This document shows, piece after piece, positions 43,414-53,600 of a stretch of 64,000 nt of DNA (the first letter of the stretch is position 1; each line of letters opens with the position of its first letter). The stretch is taken from contig NZ_CP067395.1 of NCBI RefSeq assembly GCF_017355525.1, forward strand, positions 2,232,001 through 2,296,000, read 5' to 3'. The translations under genes and the position numbers were made by a program. Under the pieces are notes generated by a model. The model saw only the letters and a list, made by a program, of their open reading frames with translations, had not been told where the DNA came from and ran no database searches. The DNA comes from Lysobacter enzymogenes (GTDB taxonomy: Bacteria; Pseudomonadota; Gammaproteobacteria; Xanthomonadales; Xanthomonadaceae).

Positions 43414-43767
43414 GGTGATCGAAACGTCGCTCTGGATTTCTTCGACCACTGGCTGGCGACTGGAAAGGTCGACGCCCAGTTCTTTTCCGAAGATTTCATC
43501 TTCCTCTGCTCAGTGCCGAAGGTAGATGCAAGCGTATGGATGATGAACGACGAAGTGGAGCTCCCGCTTGAGAACCCTGTACTCATCGACACGATAGTAA
43601 GCGGAACGTCTACCGTGCTGCTGTTCGATGGTATAGATCCCGTCACCGCATTGAACTACCGCACTGCTTGGTTCTTTCTGATACGTGAGCAAAAGATCAC
43701 TCGCCTGACGGAAGTTCGGCAAACGATTTCGCCATATCCAGACATAGCGAGGCTGCATGCGAATTGA
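43414..43767 (+). pseudogene. NTF2/SnoaL-like protein, 5'-truncated
   Basis: The frame is open from 43414 and reads NVALDFFDHWLATGKVDAQF, EDFIFLCSVPKVDASVWMM and later TVLLFDGIDPVTALNYRTAW to a stop at 43765. The first lines look like helix 1 and strand 1 of a SnoaL/NTF2-type fold, but there is no start codon before them; the sequence upstream is unrelated and contains a REP unit. A GTG at 43513 could yield an 84-aa product lacking helix 1. A terminator follows 12 bp after the stop, as for a real gene. Confidence 0.5.
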
Positions 43768-43779
43768 CGCCCTGCTGAC

Positions 43780-43810
43780 AAAAAAAGGCGCCCTCTCGGG
43801 CGCCTTTTTT
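43780..43810. terminator. bidirectional intrinsic terminator
   Basis: A perfect 8-bp stem AGGCGCCC/GGGCGCCT around a TCTC loop, with A runs before and T runs after. It separates the convergent orphan array and the large surface-protein operon and works in both directions. Confidence 0.9.
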
Positions 43811-43836
43811 CTTCGAGCAAATCCTTCGTCAGCCGA

Positions 43837-46800
43837 TCAGTAGTACCCGGCAAGGTTAAGGAACCACCCCTTGTTGTCGTACTCCAAATCCGTCAAGTCA
43901 TCGCTGAAGTCAGTGAAGTTGTACCCAATCCCCACCTTGAAGTTCTGACTCAATTGGCGATCCACCCCAACCAACCAACCGCGCCGATCGCCGCCGTCCT
44001 TCACCGACAGCCAGCGATACTCCGCCATCGCATCCCACTTCGCGATCAGGTGATACCGCACCTGCCCCGCCACCAGGTCCGCGCGGCTGTCGAGCCACAA
44101 GCCGCTGCCGCGGCCCATGCGGTAGTCGCCCCAGCGGCTGGCGGCCTTGCCGGCCAGTTCCCACTTGTCGTCGAGGCGGTAGATGCCTTCGAACGACAGC
44201 ACCTGCGAGCGTTGGTCGTACTGGTTGCCGCCTTCCTGGCCGATGGTGGCCAGGTCGTACAAGTAGATGTACTTGCCGAACGCGGCCCAGCGCGAGTTGT
44301 CGTGCGGGCGGTAGGCGAAGCCGAGGTTGCCTTCAACGGTCTTGGCGCCGCGGCTGGCGTCGATCTGGTCCTTGATGTCGGAGTACAGGAAGCGCGCGGC
44401 GATGCGCCAGTCTTCGTTGATCTTGTAGAACAGGCGGTTCGCGGTGGTCCAGGCTTCGCGGCGTTCGGCGCCGCTGTCCTTGCGGTATTCGATCTTGCTC
44501 GACCAGTCGGTGCGTTGGTCGGTGCGGCCGCCGCTGAGGCTGTAGGCGCGGCGGTCGATGTGGCCGCTGGCCGCGTCGAGGTCGCCGTCCATCACGCTGA
44601 AGCCCAGGTTCCAGCCTTCGGCGGGATAGAAATCCATGCCGAAGGTGTGGGCGATGCCTTCGCTGGAATCGCGCGGGTCTTTCAGGAACTGGCTTTCGTT
44701 GTACAGGTTGGTCTGGTTGTTGAGGCGCCAGCGCTGGCCGATGGTCCAGCCGGTCTGCAGCACGTTGTCGAACAGCGGGTCGCGTTCGGTGCTGTCGGTG
44801 CTGAAGGTGTAGCCGCCGTAGATCGTGTGGTCGGGGCTCAGGCGGTATTCGGCGTCGAGCTTGCCGGCGTTGCCGCGGCTGCCGCTGCTGTATTCGCCGC
44901 CGACGCTGGAGCGGTCGCCGAACAGGTAGCGCGCGCCGATGGTGCCCAGGTCGTTGCGTTCGTAGCGGCCGCTGTCGTCGTCGACGGTGTACTGGCCGGC
45001 GACGTAGACCTCGAGGCTGGAGCCGAAGCGGTGGGTGTAGCGCATCGCGAACAGCATCGCGTCGAGGTCCGGCGTGGTCGCGCCGGCGCCGCGCTCTTCG
45101 CGGATGCGGCGCAGTTCGGCGCCGAGCTGGTCGTCGTTGGTGATGCGCCAGTCCATCGTCAGCTGGCTCTGTTCCAGCGCCTCGTCGCCGCGTTCGCGGC
45201 GGGTGTGGCGGCCGAACAGGCTCAGGGTCTCGGTGAAGTAACCCAGGAACTCGGCGCCGTATTCGCGCACCGCCTGGCCCTGGTCGTAACGCGAGATCGA
45301 GAAGCCCGGGTCGACGTCGCGCCACCACGCGCCGGCGCTCCAGTCGAGCTCGGTCCAGCCGAGTTCCTTGAAGTTGGCGCGCGCTTCGACCTTGTCGGCG
45401 TCGCCCTTGCGCGCGCCGGCGATCGGGTTGACGCGGGTGAAGTCGATACCGCCGTTGGTCGAGTACCACAGCGGCGCCGCGGTCGATTCGCTGCGGGTCT
45501 TCTCGACCTTGAGGTAGGTGCCGCGGCCGGCCTGCAGGGTCAGGTCCACGCCCTTGAGGGTGTAGTCGTCGCCGCTGCGGTTTTCGTCGACGTAGGTGCC
45601 GCCGACGGCGAAGTGATCGCCGATCCACTGCTTGCCGCGGAAGCCGGCGCTGACGTCGTCGGTCTGGAAGCCGGCCGGGACGTATTCGTAGTCGACCAGC
45701 AGGCGCTGGGTGTAGCCGTCCAGCGGGGTGTCGCGGGTCAGCGTGCGCACGTTCTCGCGGGTGATCTGCGACAGCGGGCGGGTCAGCAGGATGCGGCCCT
45801 GCATGTTGTTGATTTCGTAATCGGCGCCGCGCTTGAGGTCGACGCGCGATTCCACCCGGCCGGTGCTGACGTCGCGGATTTCGACGGTGATCTTTTCCGA
45901 ACCCGGCAGGATGTCGGTGTGGCGCAGCATGTACAGGCTGTTGCCGGTGCCGAGGAATTCGGTGTGGCCGAGCGCGCTCTGCGCTTCGGAGCCGAACACG
46001 CGCAGTTCGCTGCGCGGGTCGCCGAGCACGGTGGTGTTGCGGCTGCGCCACGCCAGCGCCGCGCCGTACAGCGAGCGGTTGTATTGGGCGTATTCGGTGC
46101 CGGTCAGGCCGGTGTTGAAGTTGCCCCACACCGCCTGGTTCTGGTCCCAGTCCACGCGCAGGTACAGCTTGCCCTGGGTGTCGACGTCGCGGTAGGTGTT
46201 GGAGTCGTCGCCGTAGACCGGGTAGTACAGGTTCGGGTCGAGGCGGCGGAAGATGTCCTGCGCGTCGGCGTCGAAGAAGCCGTTGAACAGGCGCTTGATT
46301 TCGTTTTCGCGGGTGTCGGCCTGGGCGGTGATCAGGTATTTGCCCTGCACCTTGCCCTTCAGATAGAACGCCAGGCGGCCTTCGCTGATGAAGCTGTCGT
46401 CGTAGCGCCCGCGGTCGCCCGCGGCCAGCGGCTCGATGTTGCCGCTGACGCTGTTCTTGGACAGGGTGACGTCGGCCAGCGCGACCAGGAAGCTGTACTT
46501 GCCGGTGACGTTGACGTCGAGGCTCTTGGTCAGCTCCGCCCCGCCCTGGTTCTTGATCTTGACCGCGTAGGTGTGCGGCCCGATCGGTTCCAGGAATTCG
46601 GCCGCGAACTTGCGTTCCAGGTCGATCGGGAAGGTCTGGTCGTTGATGGTGATCTGGCTGTCGCGCGGGATGTCGCGGCCGTAGATGCGCACGCGCGAGC
46701 CGTACACCGGGATGTTCTGCAGGCGGATCGCGTTGGTGCCGTAGATCGAGCTGGTGATCGCCAGGTCCTGGGCGTTGCGCTCGTCGATCGGCTGGCCGAG

Positions 46801-47655
46801 CGACTTTTGCACCTGGTCGCGCTGGATCTGCACGCCGCGCTCGTACTCCTCCGGCTTCAGCAGCTGGATGCGCTGCGGCTGGATTTCGTCGAACACGCCG
46901 CTCTTGCCGTAGGCGCGGGCGATGTAGATCAGCTCGTCGCCGGCGAGCAGGTTCAAGCCGGCCGGCAGGGTGCCGTCCCACTCCTGCTCGGCGACGTTCT
47001 CGACCGGCAGGTCGATCGTCGCCAGCGGCGTCACCAGGTCGGTGTCGCTGCCGCGGTAGACGGTGACCTGCAGCTTCTCGATGAACGAGGCGTAGTTGGT
47101 GTAGCCGTGGAAGCGCACCGGCTTGGTGATGCGGCCGTTCTCGAACGGCGCGGTCGAACCGGTCTGCACGTTGAGCACCGGCGGGCCGAGGGTCGGATCT
47201 TCGGTCGCCCAGATCACGCCGCCGTTGGGCAGGTCGATCTGGAACTTGCCGGCGATCTTGGCCGCGCCCGGCGCGACGTTCTCGCGCACTACGTCGACGC
47301 GGCGGTTGGCCTGCAATGCGGCTGGGTCGTCGCCTTGCGCGACCGGCTTGTCCTCGCCGCGGGTGCGGACGCGGAACAGCAGGCCTTCGTCGCTGCGGCA
47401 TTCGTCGCCGACGCACTGGGTCGGAACCTCCGGCGCGCCTTCGCGCGCCGGGGCCGGCTTGTCGAGCGAGCTCAGGTCGACCGGCACGGAGCCGCTGCGG
47501 CCGCCGTCGGCTTGCCGCTGCGGCAAGGTCGCTTGGCCGCCCTTCTGCGCGTACGCGGGGGCGGCGGCGCCGGCGGCGATGACGCCGCTCGTCAGCAGGC
47601 CGCCGTACAAGAAGGACTTAAGAGTCATGTCCAGAAGCTTCATCTTGATCTTCAT
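43837..47655 (-). CDS. large outer-membrane beta-barrel protein, partner of the DUF11 protein
   Basis: A 1272-aa protein. Residues 1-37 are a signal peptide ending APAYAQ. The N-terminal 450 residues form soluble beta domains (KFQIDLPNGGVIWATEDPTL, QITINDQTFPIDLERKFAAE). Residues from about 470 on are a run of amphipathic strands with aromatic girdles (YLRVDWDQNQAVWGNF; LSVKDGGDRRGWLVGVDRQL) ending GWFLNLAGYY, a typical barrel end. No TonB plug is visible. It begins 10 nt behind the DUF11 protein gene; GAGG before ATG 47655 favours that start over ATG 47661. It may anchor or export the DUF11 protein; this is inference. Confidence 0.75.
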   Translation of the reverse strand: MKIKMKLLDMTLKSFLYGGLLTSGVIAAGAAAPAYAQKGGQATLPQRQADGGRSGSVPVDLSSLDKPAPAREGAPEVPTQCVGDECRSDEGLLFRVRTRGEDKPVAQGDDPAALQANRRVDVVRENVAPGAAKIAGKFQIDLPNGGVIWATEDPTLGPPVLNVQTGSTAPFENGRITKPVRFHGYTNYASFIEKLQVTVYRGSDTDLVTPLATIDLPVENVAEQEWDGTLPAGLNLLAGDELIYIARAYGKSGVFDEIQPQRIQLLKPEEYERGVQIQRDQVQKSLGQPIDERNAQDLAITSSIYGTNAIRLQNIPVYGSRVRIYGRDIPRDSQITINDQTFPIDLERKFAAEFLEPIGPHTYAVKIKNQGGAELTKSLDVNVTGKYSFLVALADVTLSKNSVSGNIEPLAAGDRGRYDDSFISEGRLAFYLKGKVQGKYLITAQADTRENEIKRLFNGFFDADAQDIFRRLDPNLYYPVYGDDSNTYRDVDTQGKLYLRVDWDQNQAVWGNFNTGLTGTEYAQYNRSLYGAALAWRSRNTTVLGDPRSELRVFGSEAQSALGHTEFLGTGNSLYMLRHTDILPGSEKITVEIRDVSTGRVESRVDLKRGADYEINNMQGRILLTRPLSQITRENVRTLTRDTPLDGYTQRLLVDYEYVPAGFQTDDVSAGFRGKQWIGDHFAVGGTYVDENRSGDDYTLKGVDLTLQAGRGTYLKVEKTRSESTAAPLWYSTNGGIDFTRVNPIAGARKGDADKVEARANFKELGWTELDWSAGAWWRDVDPGFSISRYDQGQAVREYGAEFLGYFTETLSLFGRHTRRERGDEALEQSQLTMDWRITNDDQLGAELRRIREERGAGATTPDLDAMLFAMRYTHRFGSSLEVYVAGQYTVDDDSGRYERNDLGTIGARYLFGDRSSVGGEYSSGSRGNAGKLDAEYRLSPDHTIYGGYTFSTDSTERDPLFDNVLQTGWTIGQRWRLNNQTNLYNESQFLKDPRDSSEGIAHTFGMDFYPAEGWNLGFSVMDGDLDAASGHIDRRAYSLSGGRTDQRTDWSSKIEYRKDSGAERREAWTTANRLFYKINEDWRIAARFLYSDIKDQIDASRGAKTVEGNLGFAYRPHDNSRWAAFGKYIYLYDLATIGQEGGNQYDQRSQVLSFEGIYRLDDKWELAGKAASRWGDYRMGRGSGLWLDSRADLVAGQVRYHLIAKWDAMAEYRWLSVKDGGDRRGWLVGVDRQLSQNFKVGIGYNFTDFSDDLTDLEYDNKGWFLNLAGYY

Positions 47656-47665
47656 GGCCATGTCC

Positions 47666-50600
47666 TCAGCGGTTGCCCACGCCGACCGGCGCCTGGGTGT
47701 CGTCTGTGATATCCACTCGCACTTTCTGCCTCACCTCGGGCTTGAGTTCGGCCGAGATCGCTTCGAACACGGCCTTGGCGCGACGCAGTCCCAGCTGCAC
47801 GTTGTAGGCGGCTGCGCCGCGCTTGTCGGCGCGGCCGACGATGCCGATCGCGCCGCTGCCCTGCTGGTTGAGCGTCTTGGCGATTTCGCCGATCAGCGCG
47901 CGGTACTGCGGCTTGATCGTCGACTGGTCGGTGTCGAACAGCACTTCGCCCAGGCGGATCGCCGGATCCAGGCTGACCAGCGTGGCGTCGGTCCCGGCGA
48001 CCACGTCGACCTTGACCTTGCTCGCCAGCGCCGGGTCGCCCTCGATCTGCTTGAGCAGCGCGGCCTGCACGGCGCGGGCGCGGGCGAAGGCGAGCGCCTC
48101 CTCCTCGGCCTGCGCCGCGACGGTGACGCTGCCGCCGCCGGCATCGCGCAGGCGCGCTGCGATCTGCTCGAACATCGGCGCGTAGCTCGGCTTCACCGTG
48201 GCGCTGCCGGACTCGAACATCACCTCGCCCAGCTCCACGTCGGTCTCGGACTTCGTTCCGGACACTTCGCCCGGCGGCAGCTTGACGCCGAAGTCGAAGC
48301 GGGTCGGGATGCCCTGGGTGATGCGGCGCACGCGCGGGTTCTCGGTGGTGAACACCGAACCCGGCGGCAACGTGGCCGGATCGACCTTGAGGATGAAGTT
48401 GCGGCCGCGCGCGGCGTTGCCGCCGTCGATGCCTTCCAGGTGGTAACGGCCGTACGAGTCGGTTTCCATGATCAGGCCTTCGACCGACGCGATGCGCACG
48501 CCCGGAATGCCGCGCTCCTCGATGCCGTTGTTGCGGATCGTGTAGGAGACGACGTAACCGTTCGCGCCCTGGCTGACGTTGCGGACCACTTGCAGGTCCT
48601 GACCGGTCAGGCCCTTGGCCGCGTCGCCGCGGGTGCGTTCGACCGTGGTGCGGCCGTCGGCGCCCATGCGCACGGTGGTGCCTTCGTCGGTGGTCAGCAC
48701 GAAGTCGTCGCTGAAGGCCAGTTCGCTCAGGGTCTGGCGCACCGTCACTTCGCGCGCCGGCGCCGCCGCCGAACCGCGGCCGTCGATGCGGCCCAGGGCG
48801 ATGCCGTGCAGCATCGGCGCGCTGGCGTCGGGCTCGGCGACCGGGCCGTCGCCGCGGTCGACCGTGGTCGAGCCGGCGACGTAGGCGCTCGGGGCGAAGC
48901 CGCCCTGCACGCGCACGCCGGTGGCCTTGGCCGGATCCTGCCAGCCGTCGCCGTCGCGGTCGTCGAACACGCTGCCGACCAGCAGGCTGTCTTCCAGCAG
49001 CGGGTCGCCGGCCATGGTGACTTCGGCGGTGGCGTCGTTGGAGATCTTGGTGCCCTGCTCGTCGTAGCCGGCGACCTGGTTCTTGTGCGTGCCCTTGCCG
49101 ACGCCGGCGCCGACGCGCAGGAAGTAGGTCACGGTGGCCTTGCCGCCGATCGCCACGTCGATGCCGCCGATGCGCAGCGGGTTGGCGCTCATGACCACGC
49201 CGCTCTTGTTGTCGTCGTCCACGGTCAGCGAGTTGTCGACGAAGGTGAAGCCGGCCGGCGGGATGTCGACCAGGGTGGCGTTGACCGCCGGCGAGTCGCC
49301 GACGTTCTCGACCAGCACGCTGTAGCGGACCAGGTCGCCGATCTTGACCTCGCGCACCGCCGAGGTCTTGACCAGTCGCAGCACCGGCGCGTTGGCGATC
49401 ACCTTGATGCTGACCGTCGCGGTCGCGCACACCGGGGTCGGCGACGAGGTGTCGCAGACGCGGTAGGTGAAGCTGTCGGTGCCGGCGAAGAACTGCTTCG
49501 GCGTGTAGGTGCACGAACCCGCCGTGCAGGTCACGGTGCCGTTGGCCGGCTGGCCGACGATGGTCACCGAGGCCGGATCCAGCGGCGCGCTGGTGACCGT
49601 GTCGTTGCCGATCACGTTGATGGTCACCGGGGTCTGCTGGTTGGTCTGCGCGGTGTCGGGGTTGGCGGTGACCTTGTTCGGTTGCACGGTCACGCTGACC
49701 TTGGCGGTCGCGCAGTTGGTCGGGTTGAGCTTCTCGCAGATCGTGTAGGTGTAGACGTCGTCGCCGCTGAAGTTCGGACGCGGCGTGTAGGTGATGGTGC
49801 CGTCGCTGTTGACCACCGTGGTGCCGTTGTTGGCGTCGGTGCTGACGGTGATGGTCACCAGGTTCGGATCGATCGGCGCGCCGTTGAGCGTGTCGTTGGC
49901 GATCACGTTGGTGCTGACCGGAGTGTTCTGCGGAGTCACGCCGCTGCCGCCGGCCGGGTCGTCGGTGGCGGTGATCGCCGGCGCCGACACGGTGATGGTG
50001 ACCGTCGCGGTGTCGCAGTTGCTCGGGTTCAGCACTTCGCACAGCTGGTAGGTGACGGTGTAGGTGCCGGCCGGGGTGTTCGGCGCGACGTCCACATTGC
50101 CGTCGGCCTTGACCGTCAGCGGGCCGTTGCTGTTCGGCTTGACGGTGACGTCGGCCGGATTGACCGCGCTGCCGCCCAAGGTGTCGTTGCCGAGCACGTT
50201 GACCACGTTGCTGCCGCCGGTGTTGCCGTTGACCGGCGTGGCGACGACGTCGTCGACTGCGTCGATCGGCGCGGCGTCGACCGTCACCGCGACGCTGGCG
50301 GTGGTGCAGTTGCTCGGGTCGGCGGTTTCGCAGATGCGGTACTCGACCGTGTAGCTGCCCTTCGGCGTGCCCGGCGCGACGTTGACCGCGCCGGTGGCCG
50401 GATCCAGGGTCACCTTCGGATCGGAGGTGGAGACCTGGGTCAGGGTCACGGTCGTGGTGGTCGCGGGCTGGCCGTTGAGGGTGTCGTTGCCGAGCACGTT
50501 CGGCACGGCCACGCCGCCGGCGGCGCCGTTGGCGATGGTGCCGGCGTCGTTGGTCGCCACGATCGGACGGCGCTGCACCGCGGTGGTGGTGGTCGCGGTC

Positions 50601-53600
50601 ACCGGCGTGGTGATCTCGGCCGAGGTCACGCTGGCGTTGTTGACCACGCTGCCGCTGACGGCATCGGCCTGAACCACGGTGTAGGTGCCGGTCACGGTGC
50701 ACACCGCGCTCGGGCCGGTCGGCGCCATGTCCGGGCAGGTCCAGCTCGCCGGCGTGGTCTTGCTGTCGGCGATGACCACGTTGTGCAAGGTGACGTTGCC
50801 GGTGTTGGTGGCGGTCAAGGTGTAGGTCAGCACGTCGCCGATGGTGATGTTGCCGCTGGAATCGTTGTCGGCGTAGCTGGTCTGGGCCTTGGCCAGGGTC
50901 ATCTGCGGATTGCGGGTCGGCACCGGCGTCGAAGTGGCGGTGTTGTTGCCGCTGTTCGGGTCCGAGGTCGGCGAGGTCGCGGTCGCGGTGTTGGCGTAGC
51001 TGCCGGTTTCGAGCACGCGCGCCACCACGGTCAGGGTCGCGTTGGCGCCCGCGGCGAGGTTGCCCACAGTCCAGGCGGTGCCGTTGTAGGTGCCCACGCT
51101 CGGCGTCGACGACACCAGCGCGTAGCCGTTGGGCAGCGGATCGTTGACCACCACCGCGTCGGCCGCGGACGGGCCGGCGTTGCTGACTTCGATGGTGAAG
51201 GTCACGTTGCTGCCCACCGGCGGTGCGGCGTTGTCGACGGTCTTGGTCACGGCCAGATCGGCCGAAGCCACCGGCGACGGGGTGCTGGTGGAACTGTTGT
51301 TGCCCGGCGTCGGATCGCCCGTGGTCGAGGTCGCCGTCGCGGTGTTGGCGTAGTTGCCGGTCGCCAGCACGGTCGCAGTAACGGTCAGCGTGGCGCTGGC
51401 GCCGTTGGCCAAGGTGCCGACGGTCCAGGCGGTGCCGTTGTAGGTACCGGTGCTGGGGTTGGCCGAGACGAAGGTGTAGCCGCTCGGCAACGCGTCGTTG
51501 ACCACCACGGCGGCGGCGTCGGACGGGCCGTTGTTGCTGACCACGATGGTGAAGGTGACGTTGGTGCCGACCACCGGGTTCGGGGTGGACGCGGTCTTGA
51601 CCACGGCCAGGTCGGCCGAGGCCACCGGCGTCGGCGTGCTGGTCGAGGTGTTGTTGCCCGGGGTCGGATCGCCGGTGCTCGACGTCGCCGTCGCGGTGTT
51701 GGCGTAGTTGCCGGTCGCCAGCACCGTCGCGGTGACGGTCAAGGTAGCGCTGGCGCCGTTGGCGAGCGTGCCGACGGCCCAGGCACCGGTGCCGTTGTTG
51801 TAGGTACCGGTGCTGGCGTTGGCCGAGACGAAGGTGTAGCCCGTCGGCAACGGGTCGTTGACGACCACCGCGGCGGCGTCGGACGGACCGTTGTTGTTCA
51901 CCACGATGGTGAAGGTGATGTCGGTGCCCACCGTCGGCGTCGCGGTCGAGGCGGTCTTGACCACGGCCAGGTCGGCCGAAGCCACCGGGGTCGGCGTGCT
52001 GGTCGAGGTGTTGTTGCCCGGGGTCGGATCGCCGGTGCTCGACGTCGCCGTCGCGGTGTTGGCGTAGTTGCCCGTCGCCAGCACGGTCGCAGTAACGGTC
52101 AGCGTGGCGCTGGCGCCGTTGGCCAAGGTGCCGACGGTCCAGGCGGTGCCGTTGTAGGTACCGGTGCTGGGGTTGGCCGAGACGAAGGTGTAGCCGCTCG
52201 GCAACGCGTCGTTGACCACCACGGCCGCGGCGTCGGACGGACCGTTGTTGCTGACCACGATGGTGAAGGTGACATTGGTGCCGACCACCGGGTTCGGGGT
52301 GGACGCGGTCTTGACCACGGCCAGGTCGGCCGAGGCCACCGGCGTCGGCGTGTTGGTCGCGGTGTTGTTGCTGGTGTTCGGGTCGCTGGTGGCCGAGGTC
52401 GCCGTCGCGGTGTTGGCGTAGTTGCCCGTCGCCAGCACGGTCGCGGTGACGGTCAGGGTTTCGCTGGCGCCGTTGGCCAGCGCGCCGACGGTCCAGGCGC
52501 CGGTGCCGTTGTTGTAGGCGCCCACGCTCGGCGTCGCCGAGACGAAGGTGTAGCCGCTCGGCAGCAGATCGTTGACGACCACGGCCGCGGCCGCGGACGG
52601 GCCGTTGTTGGCGACGGTAACGGTGAAGGTGACGTTGGTGCCGACCACCGGGTTCGGGGTGGATGCGGTCTTGGTCACGGCCAGGTCGGCCGAGGCCACC
52701 GGCGTCGGCGTATTGGTCGACGTGTTGTTGCCCGGGGTCGGATCGCCCGTGGTCGAGGTCGCCGTGGCGGTGTTGGCGTAGTTGCCCGTCGCCAGCACGG
52801 TCGCGGTGATGGTCAGAGTCTCGCTTGCGCCGTTGGCCAGCGCGCCGACGGTCCAGGCGCCGGTGCCGTTGTTGTAGGCGCCGGTGCTGGTCGTGGCCGA
52901 GACGAAGGCGTAGCCCGTCGGCAACGGATCGTTGACGACCACCGCAGCGGCGTCGGACGGGCCGTTGTTGTTGACCACGATGGTGAAGGTGATGTTGGTG
53001 CCGACCGTCGGCGTCGCGGTCGAGGCGGTCTTGACCACGGCCAGGTCGGCCGAGGCCACCGGCACCGGCGTGTTGGTCGCGGTGTTGTTGCCCGGAGTCG
53101 GATCGCTGGTGGCCGAGGTCGCCGTGGCGGTGTTGGCGTAGTTGCCCGTCGCCAGTACGGTCGCGGTGACGGCCAGGGTTTCGCTGGCGCCGTTGGCCAG
53201 CGCGCCGACGGTCCAGGCGCCGGTGCCGCTGTTGTAGGCGCCCACGCTCGGCGTCGCCGAGACGAAGGTGTAGCCGCTCGGCAGCAGATCGTTGACGACC
53301 ACGGCCGCGGCCGCGGACGGACCGTTGTTGGCGACGGTGACGGTGAAGGTGACGTTGGTGCCGACCGTCGGCGTCGCGCTCGACGCGGTCTTGGTCACGG
53401 CCAGATCGGCCGAGGCCACCGGCGTCGGCGTATTGGTCGACGTGTTGTTGCCCGGGGTCGGATCGCCCGTGGTCGAGGTCGCCGTCGCGGTGTTGGCGTA
53501 ATTGCCCGTCGCCAGCACGGTCGCCGTGATGTCGAGCGTGGCGTTGGCGCCGTTGGCCAGCGTGCCGACGGTCCACGCGCCGGTGCCGCTGTTGTAGGCG

